Shown: positions 43,697 through 53,991 of the stretch, piece after piece | How positions within the stretch are numbered: position 1 is the stretch's first letter | Layout: each line of letters starts with the position of its first letter | From: Candidatus Uabimicrobium amorphum | Lineage (GTDB): Bacteria > Planctomycetota > Uabimicrobiia > Uabimicrobiales > Uabimicrobiaceae | NCBI RefSeq assembly: GCF_009002475.1 | Contig: NZ_AP019860.1 | Span: 6,276,501-6,340,500, forward strand | Length of the DNA stretch: 64,000 nucleotides | Direction of reading: 5' to 3' | The notes under the pieces: generated by a model | Database searches by the model: none | What the model was told of the DNA's origin: nothing | Seen by the model: the letters and a program-made list of their open reading frames with translations, nothing else | Position numbers and translations under genes: made by a program

Positions 43697-44056
43697 TTAT
43701 AAGGAAGAACAGCAATCCGCAGACGCGAGCGATAGATCGCATACGTGGACTGCAGCGTTGCAACCTTCCTTAATTACGCGAATTCCTTGGACTATGTCGT
43801 TAAGACCTATCTCTTTTTCTTCTTGGCTCATTAACATGGCGCGGTGTTTTATTAGTCTATTGGCTTCACGACACTCCGCAAATCTCTTACGCACTTTGGA
43901 AATCGCTTTCCACAAACCATGTTCCGCAACCGCTTTTTTCGCATATTGTGAACACGAATCTTCACCATGATACACACGATGCGCACAACAGAAGCCCTTG
44001 TATGGGGAAATATATTTTTGGTAGCCATTAATAGCTCCGACTGCGAGCGTTTTCAT
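43697..44056 (-). CDS. YidD-like membrane-insertion factor with C-terminal extension
   Basis: 119 residues with an AAAGGAG ribosome site. Residues 1-62 follow the YidD pattern: an N-terminal amphipathic stretch (LAVGAINGYQKYISPYKGF), a cysteine pair region, and the hallmark D-S-C-S-Q-Y-A-K-K-A-V-A-E-H-G, then W-K-A-I-S-K-V-R-K-R. YidD proteins sit at the inner membrane and assist YidC-dependent insertion. The usual neighbours (rpmH, rnpA, yidC) are missing here, the helix is followed by a ~57-residue extension with several cysteines, and the family's second motif region is altered (V-Y-H-G-E-D before S-C-S-Q-Y), so this may be a paralogue with a changed role. Confidence 0.7.
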   Translation of the reverse strand: MKTLAVGAINGYQKYISPYKGFCCAHRVYHGEDSCSQYAKKAVAEHGLWKAISKVRKRFAECREANRLIKHRAMLMSQEEKEIGLNDIVQGIRVIKEGCNAAVHVCDLSLASADCCSSL

Positions 44057-44195
44057 ATTTTTCTCCTTTCTTGTTTTATTTTCAATACGACGCTCGCTGT
44101 TTCACTTTACAATAAAAAATAATTGTGGGGAGTAAAGATTTGATAACACGTTTAAACTATGGCTTTGTACTAACCAAAAACGTTAGAATCAGGTT

Positions 44196-47100
44196 TTAGT
44201 CTATTTTTATTTGCTCCCATAGATACAGCGGATCTAGTTTCTGTGGTCTCATGTTACTGTCTATTGTATATTCAAATAATATTTCAGTAATCTTTTGTGG
44301 ATGTGTGTTTAGTGCTGTTTTTAGAAACCATTCGTTGGTATACGGTGAAAGTGCTATATCGGATGCTCTTAGCTGTCCATTTTTTGCTTTGACAAACCAT
44401 CGTGGCTGTTGTTCGCCGCGAACAATTTTGCGAATAGATTTTATATTGCGAATAAAAATGCGCGCATCAATCTCTGTAATATGTGCTATTATATCCTGCT
44501 GTGGATGCCAACGTGGCTGAGAAGCGTTCTTAAACTCATATGAGGTAATTTCTTTTTCTGTGACAACATCCCAGATGCAAATTTTATTACGCGACGTCGA
44601 TATCAATTTGTTGCCTTCGCCATTCCACGTGACCATAATTCCTGGTGCTTCGTGGCCAGAAAAAGTTTTTGTTATTTTTTGTGAAGCCATATCAAAAATA
44701 TGGATTTTTTTCCGTGGATTATTCGCTCCGCAAGCGATTTGTTTGCCATTCGGGCTCCAAGCGAGATTGTAAAAGGCGTCTAACTCTATTTTGTCAATTA
44801 CTTCACCTGTTGTGACATCCCAAATGCATAAGAACTTATCCCATGATGAGGAAGCAAATTTTTTGCCGTTGGGATGCCAGGTAATCGAAGACATCCCTGA
44901 CCAGTCGTAAAAGCAGTCACTCACTTTTGTATTAGACGTGATATCCCATACTTCTAAAATAAATCCATCGACCTCAATCAGTGCTAAACATTGGTCTTGT
45001 TTCCAAAAGAGAGATAACACTTTGTGGGCATTTTTAAATTGTTTGATCGTTTCATTTGTTTCGCTATTCCAAACCGTGATCATACCATTTTCTGCACAAG
45101 CTAGCTGTTTGCTGTCTGCCTTCCAGGCAATAACGTTTATTGGGGATTTGGCTGGAATAAATTTTTGCAATTCTTTGCCTTGGCTATTCCAAATTTGTAA
45201 AAAATCTGCTGCCGATGCAAGTTTGCGACCATCCGGGCTCCAAAGTACATCTGAAATGTAGTCCTCCGTCGAGGTTGCGTTAAACGTTAACGATGGAATT
45301 TCATTGAGTGGTATTCTCCACATCTGTACGGTTCCATCTCTTGAGCCGGAAATAATTTTATCACCATCGCGATTCCATTGTAGAGATGTCACCGCAGTGG
45401 TGTGCGCCTCGATACGATAGATTTCTTTACCGGTATTGGCGTCTAAAATGAGAATAATACCATCTTGGTATCCACATGCGATGTGTCGTTGGTGAGAACT
45501 CCATGCGATGGCAAAGATTTCTACTTCAGGATTGGCATTCGCTATATCTTTTCTTCGCACATCAAAATCTACCACTTCTTGTAATGGGGTAATGTTCCAA
45601 ATATAAGCAACGTAATCCGAACCAAAGCCAATACGGTTGCTATCAGGACTCCATGATAAAGAGGTCACTGAGGAAGGACAATCTATCGTCACAAGAGTTT
45701 TACTTTGGGAGATTTCCCATATATCAATGGCGTCGTGACTTTTTCCTTGTTGTTGGTAGCAAACGGCGATTTTTTTGCTATCAGGTGCCCATGAAAGATG
45801 GCTTACGGAGCTGGGGGATGTAAAATTCGCGATATTTTTACCATTTTCATTCCACAGATAGATGCGCTTTCCGTTGGTAGCACAGATGTAATTGCCACGG
45901 GAATTCCAGGAGACATTATGTACCAATTGTGAACTTAACCATCGTTGTTGATGAAGTTCAGGGGTCCACAGTAGAAGACCCTCATTACAACCGACGGCAA
46001 TGGTTTTGTTGTCGGGTGACCACGAAGCCGAATTGCAATTTTTATTGGTTAACTTTGCGATTTGTACTCCGTTTTCCGCATTCCATACTCTTATCGTTCC
46101 GTTTGAACATACCGAAACAATTTTTTTATTATCGCTACTGAGACATATACTGGTGATCGCTAGTTGATTCATTGCCATGTCAAGACTTCCATCTGCGTTT
46201 GTCTGCCACGAAACCGTTTTTAAATCCCCTCGATAATCTGGGACAGGCGAACACCATATTTTGTAGCGCTCTAGTAATGCTAAACGACAATAACCTCTTG
46301 CGCGCGCTTTTAGTTTTTCCATTCCTTCGATTTCGTTTAGCAGCTCCATCGCATAACCGGCGTATGCGCCGCATTTTTGATACGACTCTTCTTGTTCCAT
46401 GTAACTACGGCGTTGGTCTCGGGCATTTTGGTATTCTTTTGCTGCATTATCCAAAACTAGGTTGGCGTCCTTGGTTATTTTTTGTTTGCTATCCTTGTAT
46501 TTGTCTGCGAGCTTAATACCATCTGTAACAAGCCAGTAATAGTCGCGCTGTATAGACAACCAGTATTGAAGTTGTTGTTGGAGATTGCTGGGGGTAGTTT
46601 TTTGTTGCTTGCCTATTACTTTTAAAACCCTAGATTTAACTTTCCGTGGCAGTATTTTATTGTCATATTTTTGCCATTGTGTTTTGAGTTTTTGTGCAAA
46701 GCTAGCTACTTTTGCGACTGCGTGGGTAGAAGTGTGAGGGGCTAGATAGCCAATGGTTTCTATTATCTGATGATGTATTTCTAATCGAGGTTGTGTATCT
46801 GCCATTTTGACGAGTAAATAGACAACATCGGCAAATTCTGGGTCGCGACCGTAGTTTTCGGCCGCCTGATTTATAAAGGCCAATGCCGTATTGCGCACCT
46901 TAATGTTTTCATCTTTTAACAGTTTACTGACATGGCCAATAGAGCTGCGTGTCAGAGGGCGACGATTTTGCGGTGACTGTTTTTGGATAAATTTTTCAAG
47001 AGCTTCACATGCTGAGCCTCTCAAGTCGGCATAAGAGTCATCTGTTAAATACAATGGCTCTAATAATTTTGGATTGAGTACTTTGTACGCAGGAAAAAAC

Positions 47101-48341
47101 ATAAAGTCACCGTCTCCTGCTAAACTGCGATAGCGTGGCGTTTGTGAGGCTTCTATTCTTCCGTCATTTACCAACGTTGTCATCATGTAATAGCCAAGGT
47201 CAGATGTAAGTTGTGTTCCATCAACGCGTCCAGTTAAGCCTTTGATCGCTTGTAAAAACACCGCTGAAAAGGGGGAGTGTTCGCCTGCACCTGTTACCTG
47301 TGCATACTTGGTCGAGACACCTAACTGATCGGCGACAGCTTCGTTTCCCGTTCCGGCAGTAATTACCTGAAAAGAACGACGTCGAAATACTCGGTCGATA
47401 TTTGCACCGCTGGCAAACTCGAGTTTATTCGTAGTATACCCCTGTAACTTTGGCCGATATTGCGACTGTAAGATAGAGCCGCTAAAACAACTATCTAAGA
47501 CCATTAAACAATGGCGCGCGTTACTCGTGGCCATTTGCTCCGCAATAGCTGTCAATTTGAGGCTATTTTGTTGCTGTTTACCATCGGCAGTCACCATGTA
47601 TCCCGGAATTCCATGTCCTGCGTAAAATAAAAATAACGCGTCGTTATCTCCGACATTCGCCGTTATAGAATCCAGGTAGTGCTGAACGAATCTTTTGGTA
47701 ACGTAGTTCACAACAACAATTTTTTCTCCACCGTATTTACATGTGTAAATAGTGCGATTTGCACTTTGTTGTTTTATCGTCAAATCTTGGTTATTGTATA
47801 CAGAGGTGGGTAAAGTGTCGCATAAATAAATTACATTCTCGAAGCCATAGCGATTTGTCAAAACTGTTGCCACTTCTCCAGCGTCAAAATTGGGACCACT
47901 AAGATGAGAATGGTGTTGATATTTATTAATGCCTATAATCAGAGCGTGGCGTTTACCATAGCGCAAGCGTTGACCAAAGTCGCGACTGGAACCAAGTATG
48001 GTTAAGCCGCCTATATTTTCCTTTTGTATGGTTACACGTTGTTGTTTTATTGGCTTTGTTTTTAAAGACGTGGTTGCGGATAGATGAACGGCCTGAGGCT
48101 CTATTGTAAAAATCGCAAGAAGAGCGGCATCGGCAACAGATTTATTATTGTTACTTGCCGCATTTGCAAAAATACTTTTCAATTGGGGTAGAGCTAAGCG
48201 GGCTTTTTTTCCCATATTCTGCAGTTGCTTGATGGTTTGTATTTTTTTTACATCGTTGTGCGTTTCGAGATTGTAGATCAATTCTTCTAGATCTTGTGCA
48301 AAAAGCACCGATGTTAACCAAATAAAAATGATTAAGCGCAT
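44196..48341 (-). CDS. Secreted caspase-like (C14) protease with HEAT and WD40 repeats
   Basis: 1381 residues; AAGGAAA ribosome site and signal peptide MRLIIFIWLTSVLFAQ. HEAT-like N-terminus (17-80). Caspase/metacaspase domain about 128-420: R-H-A-L-I-I-G-I-N-K-Y, catalytic His243 in L-F-Y-A-G-H-G, catalytic Cys285 in V-L-D-S-C-F-S-G. Both dyad residues are intact. A second HEAT-like region (about 430-570) is followed by a linker and WD40 repeats (about 740-1290, many S-W-S-P-D-[GSN]-[KR] and I-W-[ND]). C14 proteases cleave after basic or acidic residues and in bacteria are often tied to regulated cell death or protein processing. Export to the periplasm or outside is unusual for that role. 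It ends the operon begun by the WD40 gene 15 bp upstream. Confidence 0.9.
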   Translation of the reverse strand: MRLIIFIWLTSVLFAQDLEELIYNLETHNDVKKIQTIKQLQNMGKKARLALPQLKSIFANAASNNNKSVADAALLAIFTIEPQAVHLSATTSLKTKPIKQQRVTIQKENIGGLTILGSSRDFGQRLRYGKRHALIIGINKYQHHSHLSGPNFDAGEVATVLTNRYGFENVIYLCDTLPTSVYNNQDLTIKQQSANRTIYTCKYGGEKIVVVNYVTKRFVQHYLDSITANVGDNDALFLFYAGHGIPGYMVTADGKQQQNSLKLTAIAEQMATSNARHCLMVLDSCFSGSILQSQYRPKLQGYTTNKLEFASGANIDRVFRRRSFQVITAGTGNEAVADQLGVSTKYAQVTGAGEHSPFSAVFLQAIKGLTGRVDGTQLTSDLGYYMMTTLVNDGRIEASQTPRYRSLAGDGDFMFFPAYKVLNPKLLEPLYLTDDSYADLRGSACEALEKFIQKQSPQNRRPLTRSSIGHVSKLLKDENIKVRNTALAFINQAAENYGRDPEFADVVYLLVKMADTQPRLEIHHQIIETIGYLAPHTSTHAVAKVASFAQKLKTQWQKYDNKILPRKVKSRVLKVIGKQQKTTPSNLQQQLQYWLSIQRDYYWLVTDGIKLADKYKDSKQKITKDANLVLDNAAKEYQNARDQRRSYMEQEESYQKCGAYAGYAMELLNEIEGMEKLKARARGYCRLALLERYKIWCSPVPDYRGDLKTVSWQTNADGSLDMAMNQLAITSICLSSDNKKIVSVCSNGTIRVWNAENGVQIAKLTNKNCNSASWSPDNKTIAVGCNEGLLLWTPELHQQRWLSSQLVHNVSWNSRGNYICATNGKRIYLWNENGKNIANFTSPSSVSHLSWAPDSKKIAVCYQQQGKSHDAIDIWEISQSKTLVTIDCPSSVTSLSWSPDSNRIGFGSDYVAYIWNITPLQEVVDFDVRRKDIANANPEVEIFAIAWSSHQRHIACGYQDGIILILDANTGKEIYRIEAHTTAVTSLQWNRDGDKIISGSRDGTVQMWRIPLNEIPSLTFNATSTEDYISDVLWSPDGRKLASAADFLQIWNSQGKELQKFIPAKSPINVIAWKADSKQLACAENGMITVWNSETNETIKQFKNAHKVLSLFWKQDQCLALIEVDGFILEVWDITSNTKVSDCFYDWSGMSSITWHPNGKKFASSSWDKFLCIWDVTTGEVIDKIELDAFYNLAWSPNGKQIACGANNPRKKIHIFDMASQKITKTFSGHEAPGIMVTWNGEGNKLISTSRNKICIWDVVTEKEITSYEFKNASQPRWHPQQDIIAHITEIDARIFIRNIKSIRKIVRGEQQPRWFVKAKNGQLRASDIALSPYTNEWFLKTALNTHPQKITEILFEYTIDSNMRPQKLDPLYLWEQIKID

Positions 48342-48356
48342 TGATTTTCCTTATCT

Positions 48357-51300
48357 CTATTTGTTGTTGACAAAATCAATAAATTGCAAATCTTCCTGGA
48401 CTTTTCCCAAAAACAAATGTTCGGTTACTGCACGCGGCTTATAGTTTAATGCCTGTTGTAATAGACTTCCCTGGAGTGGGCTATAAAAATTAAATATACT
48501 GCTGTCGCTGTTTTCGGTTCGTTTGATACGGAGTTTTTGATACCACAAAGGCACTTGTTTTTCCCTAGGAAACAGTTCGTGTCGCAGATTACCGATGTGC
48601 CATTTTTTGATATTTCCGTTTTCCACAGTAAAAAGAGTCTTCTCATCAGGATGTAACGACACATGCTGTATACGTTCACCGGGAAGTTTGTGCACGATCT
48701 CTTGTGTCACAACGTCATAGACATAGATATTATCTCGCGTTGCTGTTAGTAGTTGTTTACCATTTTTGAACCACGTAACAGCTATAACTTGCTGCGGATG
48801 AGAAAACTGTTTTTCCATAGTTTTTTTGTTCGTATCCCAGATATAGACCGTTTTATCTTGTGCCGCGGTAGCTAGGAAAGAGCTATCTTGTAACCAGGCC
48901 AAAGCAGTGATTTGCGCTTTGTGTTTCGACAAGGTATCATGCACTAGGCCGTTTGCGCGGTGGTAAATTTTCACTTTATTGCCAATTGCTATCGCTACAC
49001 TTTTATCATTCGCAGCAGCTACGGACAATTGTTCATCTTGAGATATAACTTGATGCTGCTTGTTGTCTACTCCCCAAAAACGCAATTCTTTAGTAGATGA
49101 GGACATCAACGTTTTTTTATCTGCCCACCACAAGCAACGTAGATTTCCAGAGTTATTGATCCGTGAAGATTGAAAATCGTAATTGACAGGAACGAGATTG
49201 TTAAATGAAGAAGGGATATGCCATTGTGTCAGTGTTCCATCAAAAGTTGTTGTGTATAGCGAACTATTTGCAGGACACCACTGCAAACCGCAGAGAGTAC
49301 CTTTGCCTTGTAGAATGGCGACATTGATATTTGTTGCGAGGTCTATAATCGATACCATATTAAATTTTGCGAGTGCAAAAATGTCGTGGTGTGGTGCCCA
49401 AGCAAAATAATTTGCGTTAAAAGAGCGATGCGTGGCTATTTTTTTACCCGTAGAAATATTCCAAATATGAACATTTGAGTCTGCAAATACATCACTGAGA
49501 AATGCGATCTTATCGCTGTTGTAGTTCCAGCCTATCCATGAAATAGGGTTTTCTAGTTGTAGTGGTATTTCCTTTTCGAGTAGATGTTTTTGTACATTCC
49601 ATATCCAAAGACTTGAAGTATTTGCAATAGCTAGTTTGCTATAGTCCTTACTCCATGCGGCAGAAGTAAAGTTGTTATTTGGCAGGTTTTGAATAATCGC
49701 GGTGTTATTACTATTACCACTACTCCATAACTTAATCTCTGTTGTTGATATAGACACGAAAGTTTGTGATGCACCCCATTGTACACTATGGGCGTTAAGA
49801 TGATAACCAACGTTCGTTTTTTCCTTGGAAAAAATATCCCACAATACGATGTTATTATTGTCTTCAATAGCAACTATTTTACGACTAAAGGGTCCCCAAC
49901 ATCGTGTACTAACTTTACCTGTTAGTTTTAAAAGAGTTTTGCTAGTTTTGCTATCGATAATGTGTATGAATTCATTATGGTGAAGCAAAGCATATTTACC
50001 ATCCGGGCTGTGGAAAGAAGATGTTATGGGAAATGTCACTGAGGTATGACGAATATTAGATTTTTTCCACAAATGCACTTTACTATCATCTTCACCTGTG
50101 TAGGCGAGAATTTTACCTTGTGGATGCCAGGAATGCGAAAGCAGTTTTTGCGGATGGTTTAAACGTATTTGGGCATTATTGCTGGTAGAGTTTGGGTGTG
50201 ACCTAGTATAAATGTAACCATTATAGCGTTTCCACAAAAAAGAGTAGTTGTTGTCCAATGTAACAAATTCCGATATGTCATAACCATCGGAAGTAAATTT
50301 TTTCCAAAAACTCTTATGTTGCGCGGCACTTGGATATAGCTCTCCTGGTGGCGTAAGACTCGTTTTTTGGCGATGATTAACGTCAAGAATATATGCCTCT
50401 TCGTGGCTACGTGTTAAAATAGCTATTGCGGTATCACTATTGTTCCACGCAATAAATTCAAAAGTATTTGACGATGTAGAGTCACTATCATCTAAAAGTA
50501 GTTTCACCTCGCCATCCCATAGATAAACCATCGCATCTGTGCAAAAAGCCATGCGCTTACCGCGCGATGACCACGCAAGGTGATTTATCGATTTGCCGAT
50601 ATCTATAGTCGAAACTATTTTTCCCGTATACGTATCCCATAAAAGCGCTTTTTTATCTTGATTTTGCGAGATGCTAACGAGATGGCGACTATTGGGATGC
50701 CACTGAAAATCAGATACAGCATCGAAGTGACCTCTAAGGGCGTTTTGCTTTTGGCCTGTAGTATCATAAATATAAATGGCACCATTTTTTGATGCTGTTG
50801 CAAGTAATTTGCCACTTGGACTCCACTTCACTTTTTGTAGGTGGTCAAAGTAAATATATTTTGTATTTTTTTTGCTGGAAACATCCCACAAGTACATTGC
50901 TTCTCTCATGGAATACGCCAATACATTTTTATCAGGATTCCACGCGGCATTTTTGATTTCATTATCATTCGTGTTAATCTTCGCTACAGACGAAAAATTA
51001 ATTGCGTCAATCACTTCGATTTCATCGTTGCGTAACACCGCAATATATTTACCATCATGGCTACACATAACCGCTTTGTTTTGCGATGTAGCATAAGACT
51101 CATCGTAAAGGATACCATCGTTAAATGGATCCTCCACGATGTCGCTAGTAATATCATTATTTTGTTGTTCCTTGGAAGTGACAATAAGTGCTTGTGATGG
51201 CTGTGCAACATTCCATAAACAAATATACCCTGCTTCATCAGCAGAACTTAAAAATTTTCCATCGGTGCTCCAACTGATTGCTGTAAGCCGATATTTATGT

Positions 51301-53747
51301 GCATTTAGTTTTTGAGCATAGCGATTCTTGTGCATATCATAAATGTAAATAGTGGTTTCACAAAGTTGTGGTGGGACATTTTCTTCTTCAGAAGAAGAAG
51401 ATTTTCGCTGACTTTCATTGTCGATAAACGCAAGAAAATTTTGGTGATGAGCAATGAAGTGTTTGTAAATAACTCCTTGGGGTATCCAGGTATTGCTATT
51501 CCACAGTAGCGTAGCTTTCACACCACAAAGAGCTAAAGTTGATTGATCTTTAGACCAGCATACATGCATGGGAGTATTATCGGATGCAATGGAGAATTGT
51601 TGGATGATTTTATTTTTGTTGATGTTCCTAACGTACAGGGTTTTATTGGTAAAATAAACGAGATGATCACCATAGGCCAGTTGTAAAATTTTATCCTCAC
51701 CACGATAGCAATTTTGGGTTGTTTTAGTGACCGTGTTATACAATTTTACCACACTACTGTAATCATTATTATCTGTAAGAGCGTATGCCAAAATGCAGCT
51801 ATCGCGACTCCATTGCAATTTGGTATTTTGAAAAGAACCTTTTGCTATGGACGTCAAACTTTTACCATCGTACAACACAACATCGGTGCTGGTTGTGTAT
51901 GCCAAAAATTTACCATTCGGACTCCAACTCAACGCCAACGGATATGGATTTATCCATTCACTTTCTGGTGTAGGCCCATTGTAAATTTTATTGCGATTCG
52001 TTGCGCCATGGTAAATTTGTAGTGTATTTTGATTTAGTATAGCAAGCTCGGACCTGTTAGGTCTCCACTGCATGAGTTCACCACTACCAACAAAAACTTG
52101 GGCTTTTCCGTCGCGGCGTTGTACCACAATCTTATTATTTTCAACACCGACTTTGTTTGCAATAAGGGTGCGGTCAATACTTTCACGAGGTTCATATCCC
52201 TTGTTAGAGGTGATCCATCTCGCTTGGTGACAATTTGTCACTGACCACAGGTTATGACTCCCTGTGTTATCACTGGAGTAAAAACTTCGGTTATCAGAGT
52301 TCCAATGCAAAGAGGTAATTTTGCGATGCCCGTGAGTAATAGATCCGATACTTTTGTGTTTTTCAATGTCCCATAAGTACACTTGATGGCTACTGTCTGT
52401 CGTTACGCAATATTTACTATCAGAGCTCCATGAAGCACTAACAACAGGACGATGCTGCCATGAAGCAATCATTGTGTATTGCTCCATATCCCACAATACC
52501 ATTAGCATTCCATCGAATGAAATCAAGAACCTACCATCGCGGCTCCACGAAATATAACGATGTAATAGGCTCTCATCAACATAGTCATCTAGATCTTTTT
52601 GTAAAGTGGAAACGAGTTTGATAGATTTTCTTTTTTTACCAGAATTGACATCCCAAATTTTGATAGTATGTGCATTTGTCGCACTATTATCGAATGAAGC
52701 CACTTTATCAGCACGAGGATGAAATTTAGGCGCAACAAAATCATGACCTGTTCCTACTTGATAAACGTTACCGTTTACAGCGATTCCCATTTGACGGTCT
52801 GTTGCAAATAACTTGGCATCGTGATTCAATGACAAAGAACTACTAACTTGAATGTTATTGATTTTGTAATTATCTGTCATATTCCACAAATGAACGATTT
52901 CTTTACTTTGTGCAACAAGTACATTACTTTTGTGCCAATTTATGTTTTCAATAACAGATTGCGCAGTAAACAGCGTGCGCACTGTATTTGGTTGTATTTT
53001 CCATATGCGTACGCGATTTTTATTATCAGTAAAAGCAATATGCTTGTGATCTGGTGCCCATGCCAACCTCTGAACTTCTGAACCATCACCGCAAAATGCA
53101 CCTATTTGTTTTTGTAAAGAAATGTCATACAATAGAATGCTATCTCGATAGCTGTAAGCCACAGTATTTCCTAGTCCCCAGTCAACACTGTTGATTTTCT
53201 TGGGTGGTTGATATTGCCACAATAAAGGGTTTTTTAACAAAGCCAAACGAATTAGGTGGTTGCAAACATCTATCATCGCCGTAAATCGTTTTTTATCACT
53301 GCTCAAATTGCGAATTTGTTGCAAACAAAAACCTGCCAAAGTACCGCACTCACGCCACTTACCTCTACGGTACGCTTCGCGGGCTTTTTGAATCGTTACT
53401 TTACCCATCTTTTCAACAGAATTTACATTTGTAATTTGCGTTTTTTGTTGAGTTGGTAGTTCTTGTTGTGCTGATTTTATTTGCTGTGCGGGTTTTATTT
53501 GCTGTAGAGTTTTGAATAGTTGGAAAAAGAGTTTTTCATCGCCTTGGCGTAGCGCTTTTTTTTGCAACACCTCTAATAAAGGTGCTACTCGCTGCGCTTT
53601 TTCTCCCATTTTTTCGAGCTTTTTAAGTGCCTCGATGTTTGTTTCTGGATTACGTAACTCCTTGACTAAAACTCTTAACATTTGTTCGTCGTTTTGCGCA
53701 TAGCAAGAAAACAGCAGAAGTAGCCACAATACGATTACTCTATTCAT
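48357..53747 (-). CDS. Giant secreted HEAT-WD40 repeat protein
   Basis: 1796 residues with signal peptide MNRVIVLWLLLLFSCYAQ and an AAGG-type ribosome site. A HEAT-like N-terminus (20-90: V-K-E-L-R-N-P-E-T-N-I-E-A-L-K-K-L-E-K-M-G-E-K-A) parallels that of the caspase-like partner. From about 190 to 1740 it consists of WD40 repeats, by eye more than 30, with recurring [AS]-W-[SN]-x-[DN]-[GS]-[KR] and [LI]-W-[DN]. The C-terminus (W-Y-Q-K-L ... L-L-Q-Q-A-L-N-Y-K-P-R-A-V-T-E-H-L-F) again resembles the partner's end. It is thus the partner's layout without the protease domain. Fifteen bases separate the genes, so co-expression is expected. WD40 proteins scaffold complexes; a recognition or adaptor role for the protease is inference. 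Confidence 0.88.
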   Translation of the reverse strand: MNRVIVLWLLLLFSCYAQNDEQMLRVLVKELRNPETNIEALKKLEKMGEKAQRVAPLLEVLQKKALRQGDEKLFFQLFKTLQQIKPAQQIKSAQQELPTQQKTQITNVNSVEKMGKVTIQKAREAYRRGKWRECGTLAGFCLQQIRNLSSDKKRFTAMIDVCNHLIRLALLKNPLLWQYQPPKKINSVDWGLGNTVAYSYRDSILLYDISLQKQIGAFCGDGSEVQRLAWAPDHKHIAFTDNKNRVRIWKIQPNTVRTLFTAQSVIENINWHKSNVLVAQSKEIVHLWNMTDNYKINNIQVSSSLSLNHDAKLFATDRQMGIAVNGNVYQVGTGHDFVAPKFHPRADKVASFDNSATNAHTIKIWDVNSGKKRKSIKLVSTLQKDLDDYVDESLLHRYISWSRDGRFLISFDGMLMVLWDMEQYTMIASWQHRPVVSASWSSDSKYCVTTDSSHQVYLWDIEKHKSIGSITHGHRKITSLHWNSDNRSFYSSDNTGSHNLWSVTNCHQARWITSNKGYEPRESIDRTLIANKVGVENNKIVVQRRDGKAQVFVGSGELMQWRPNRSELAILNQNTLQIYHGATNRNKIYNGPTPESEWINPYPLALSWSPNGKFLAYTTSTDVVLYDGKSLTSIAKGSFQNTKLQWSRDSCILAYALTDNNDYSSVVKLYNTVTKTTQNCYRGEDKILQLAYGDHLVYFTNKTLYVRNINKNKIIQQFSIASDNTPMHVCWSKDQSTLALCGVKATLLWNSNTWIPQGVIYKHFIAHHQNFLAFIDNESQRKSSSSEEENVPPQLCETTIYIYDMHKNRYAQKLNAHKYRLTAISWSTDGKFLSSADEAGYICLWNVAQPSQALIVTSKEQQNNDITSDIVEDPFNDGILYDESYATSQNKAVMCSHDGKYIAVLRNDEIEVIDAINFSSVAKINTNDNEIKNAAWNPDKNVLAYSMREAMYLWDVSSKKNTKYIYFDHLQKVKWSPSGKLLATASKNGAIYIYDTTGQKQNALRGHFDAVSDFQWHPNSRHLVSISQNQDKKALLWDTYTGKIVSTIDIGKSINHLAWSSRGKRMAFCTDAMVYLWDGEVKLLLDDSDSTSSNTFEFIAWNNSDTAIAILTRSHEEAYILDVNHRQKTSLTPPGELYPSAAQHKSFWKKFTSDGYDISEFVTLDNNYSFLWKRYNGYIYTRSHPNSTSNNAQIRLNHPQKLLSHSWHPQGKILAYTGEDDSKVHLWKKSNIRHTSVTFPITSSFHSPDGKYALLHHNEFIHIIDSKTSKTLLKLTGKVSTRCWGPFSRKIVAIEDNNNIVLWDIFSKEKTNVGYHLNAHSVQWGASQTFVSISTTEIKLWSSGNSNNTAIIQNLPNNNFTSAAWSKDYSKLAIANTSSLWIWNVQKHLLEKEIPLQLENPISWIGWNYNSDKIAFLSDVFADSNVHIWNISTGKKIATHRSFNANYFAWAPHHDIFALAKFNMVSIIDLATNINVAILQGKGTLCGLQWCPANSSLYTTTFDGTLTQWHIPSSFNNLVPVNYDFQSSRINNSGNLRCLWWADKKTLMSSSTKELRFWGVDNKQHQVISQDEQLSVAAANDKSVAIAIGNKVKIYHRANGLVHDTLSKHKAQITALAWLQDSSFLATAAQDKTVYIWDTNKKTMEKQFSHPQQVIAVTWFKNGKQLLTATRDNIYVYDVVTQEIVHKLPGERIQHVSLHPDEKTLFTVENGNIKKWHIGNLRHELFPREKQVPLWYQKLRIKRTENSDSSIFNFYSPLQGSLLQQALNYKPRAVTEHLFLGKVQEDLQFIDFVNNK

Positions 53748-53991
53748 GGGTCTCGCCTTAAAAAAACTTTAATTGATGACACGTCTTATTTTGAAATTTT
53801 ATTTTATATATTTTTTCTACAATTGTAAACCATTGTCGCTAAGGTGCAAAAATAGATCGTTTCCATAAAATTTCCAAAAGAAAATGATCTCTAACATAGA
53901 TTTGGTAGTGATGTTCGTAATTTAAATTAATAGAAGTAGAATTAGAAAGAAGATGTGTCGTATTGAAAAATAAAACTTAAGGAGGAAAGAT

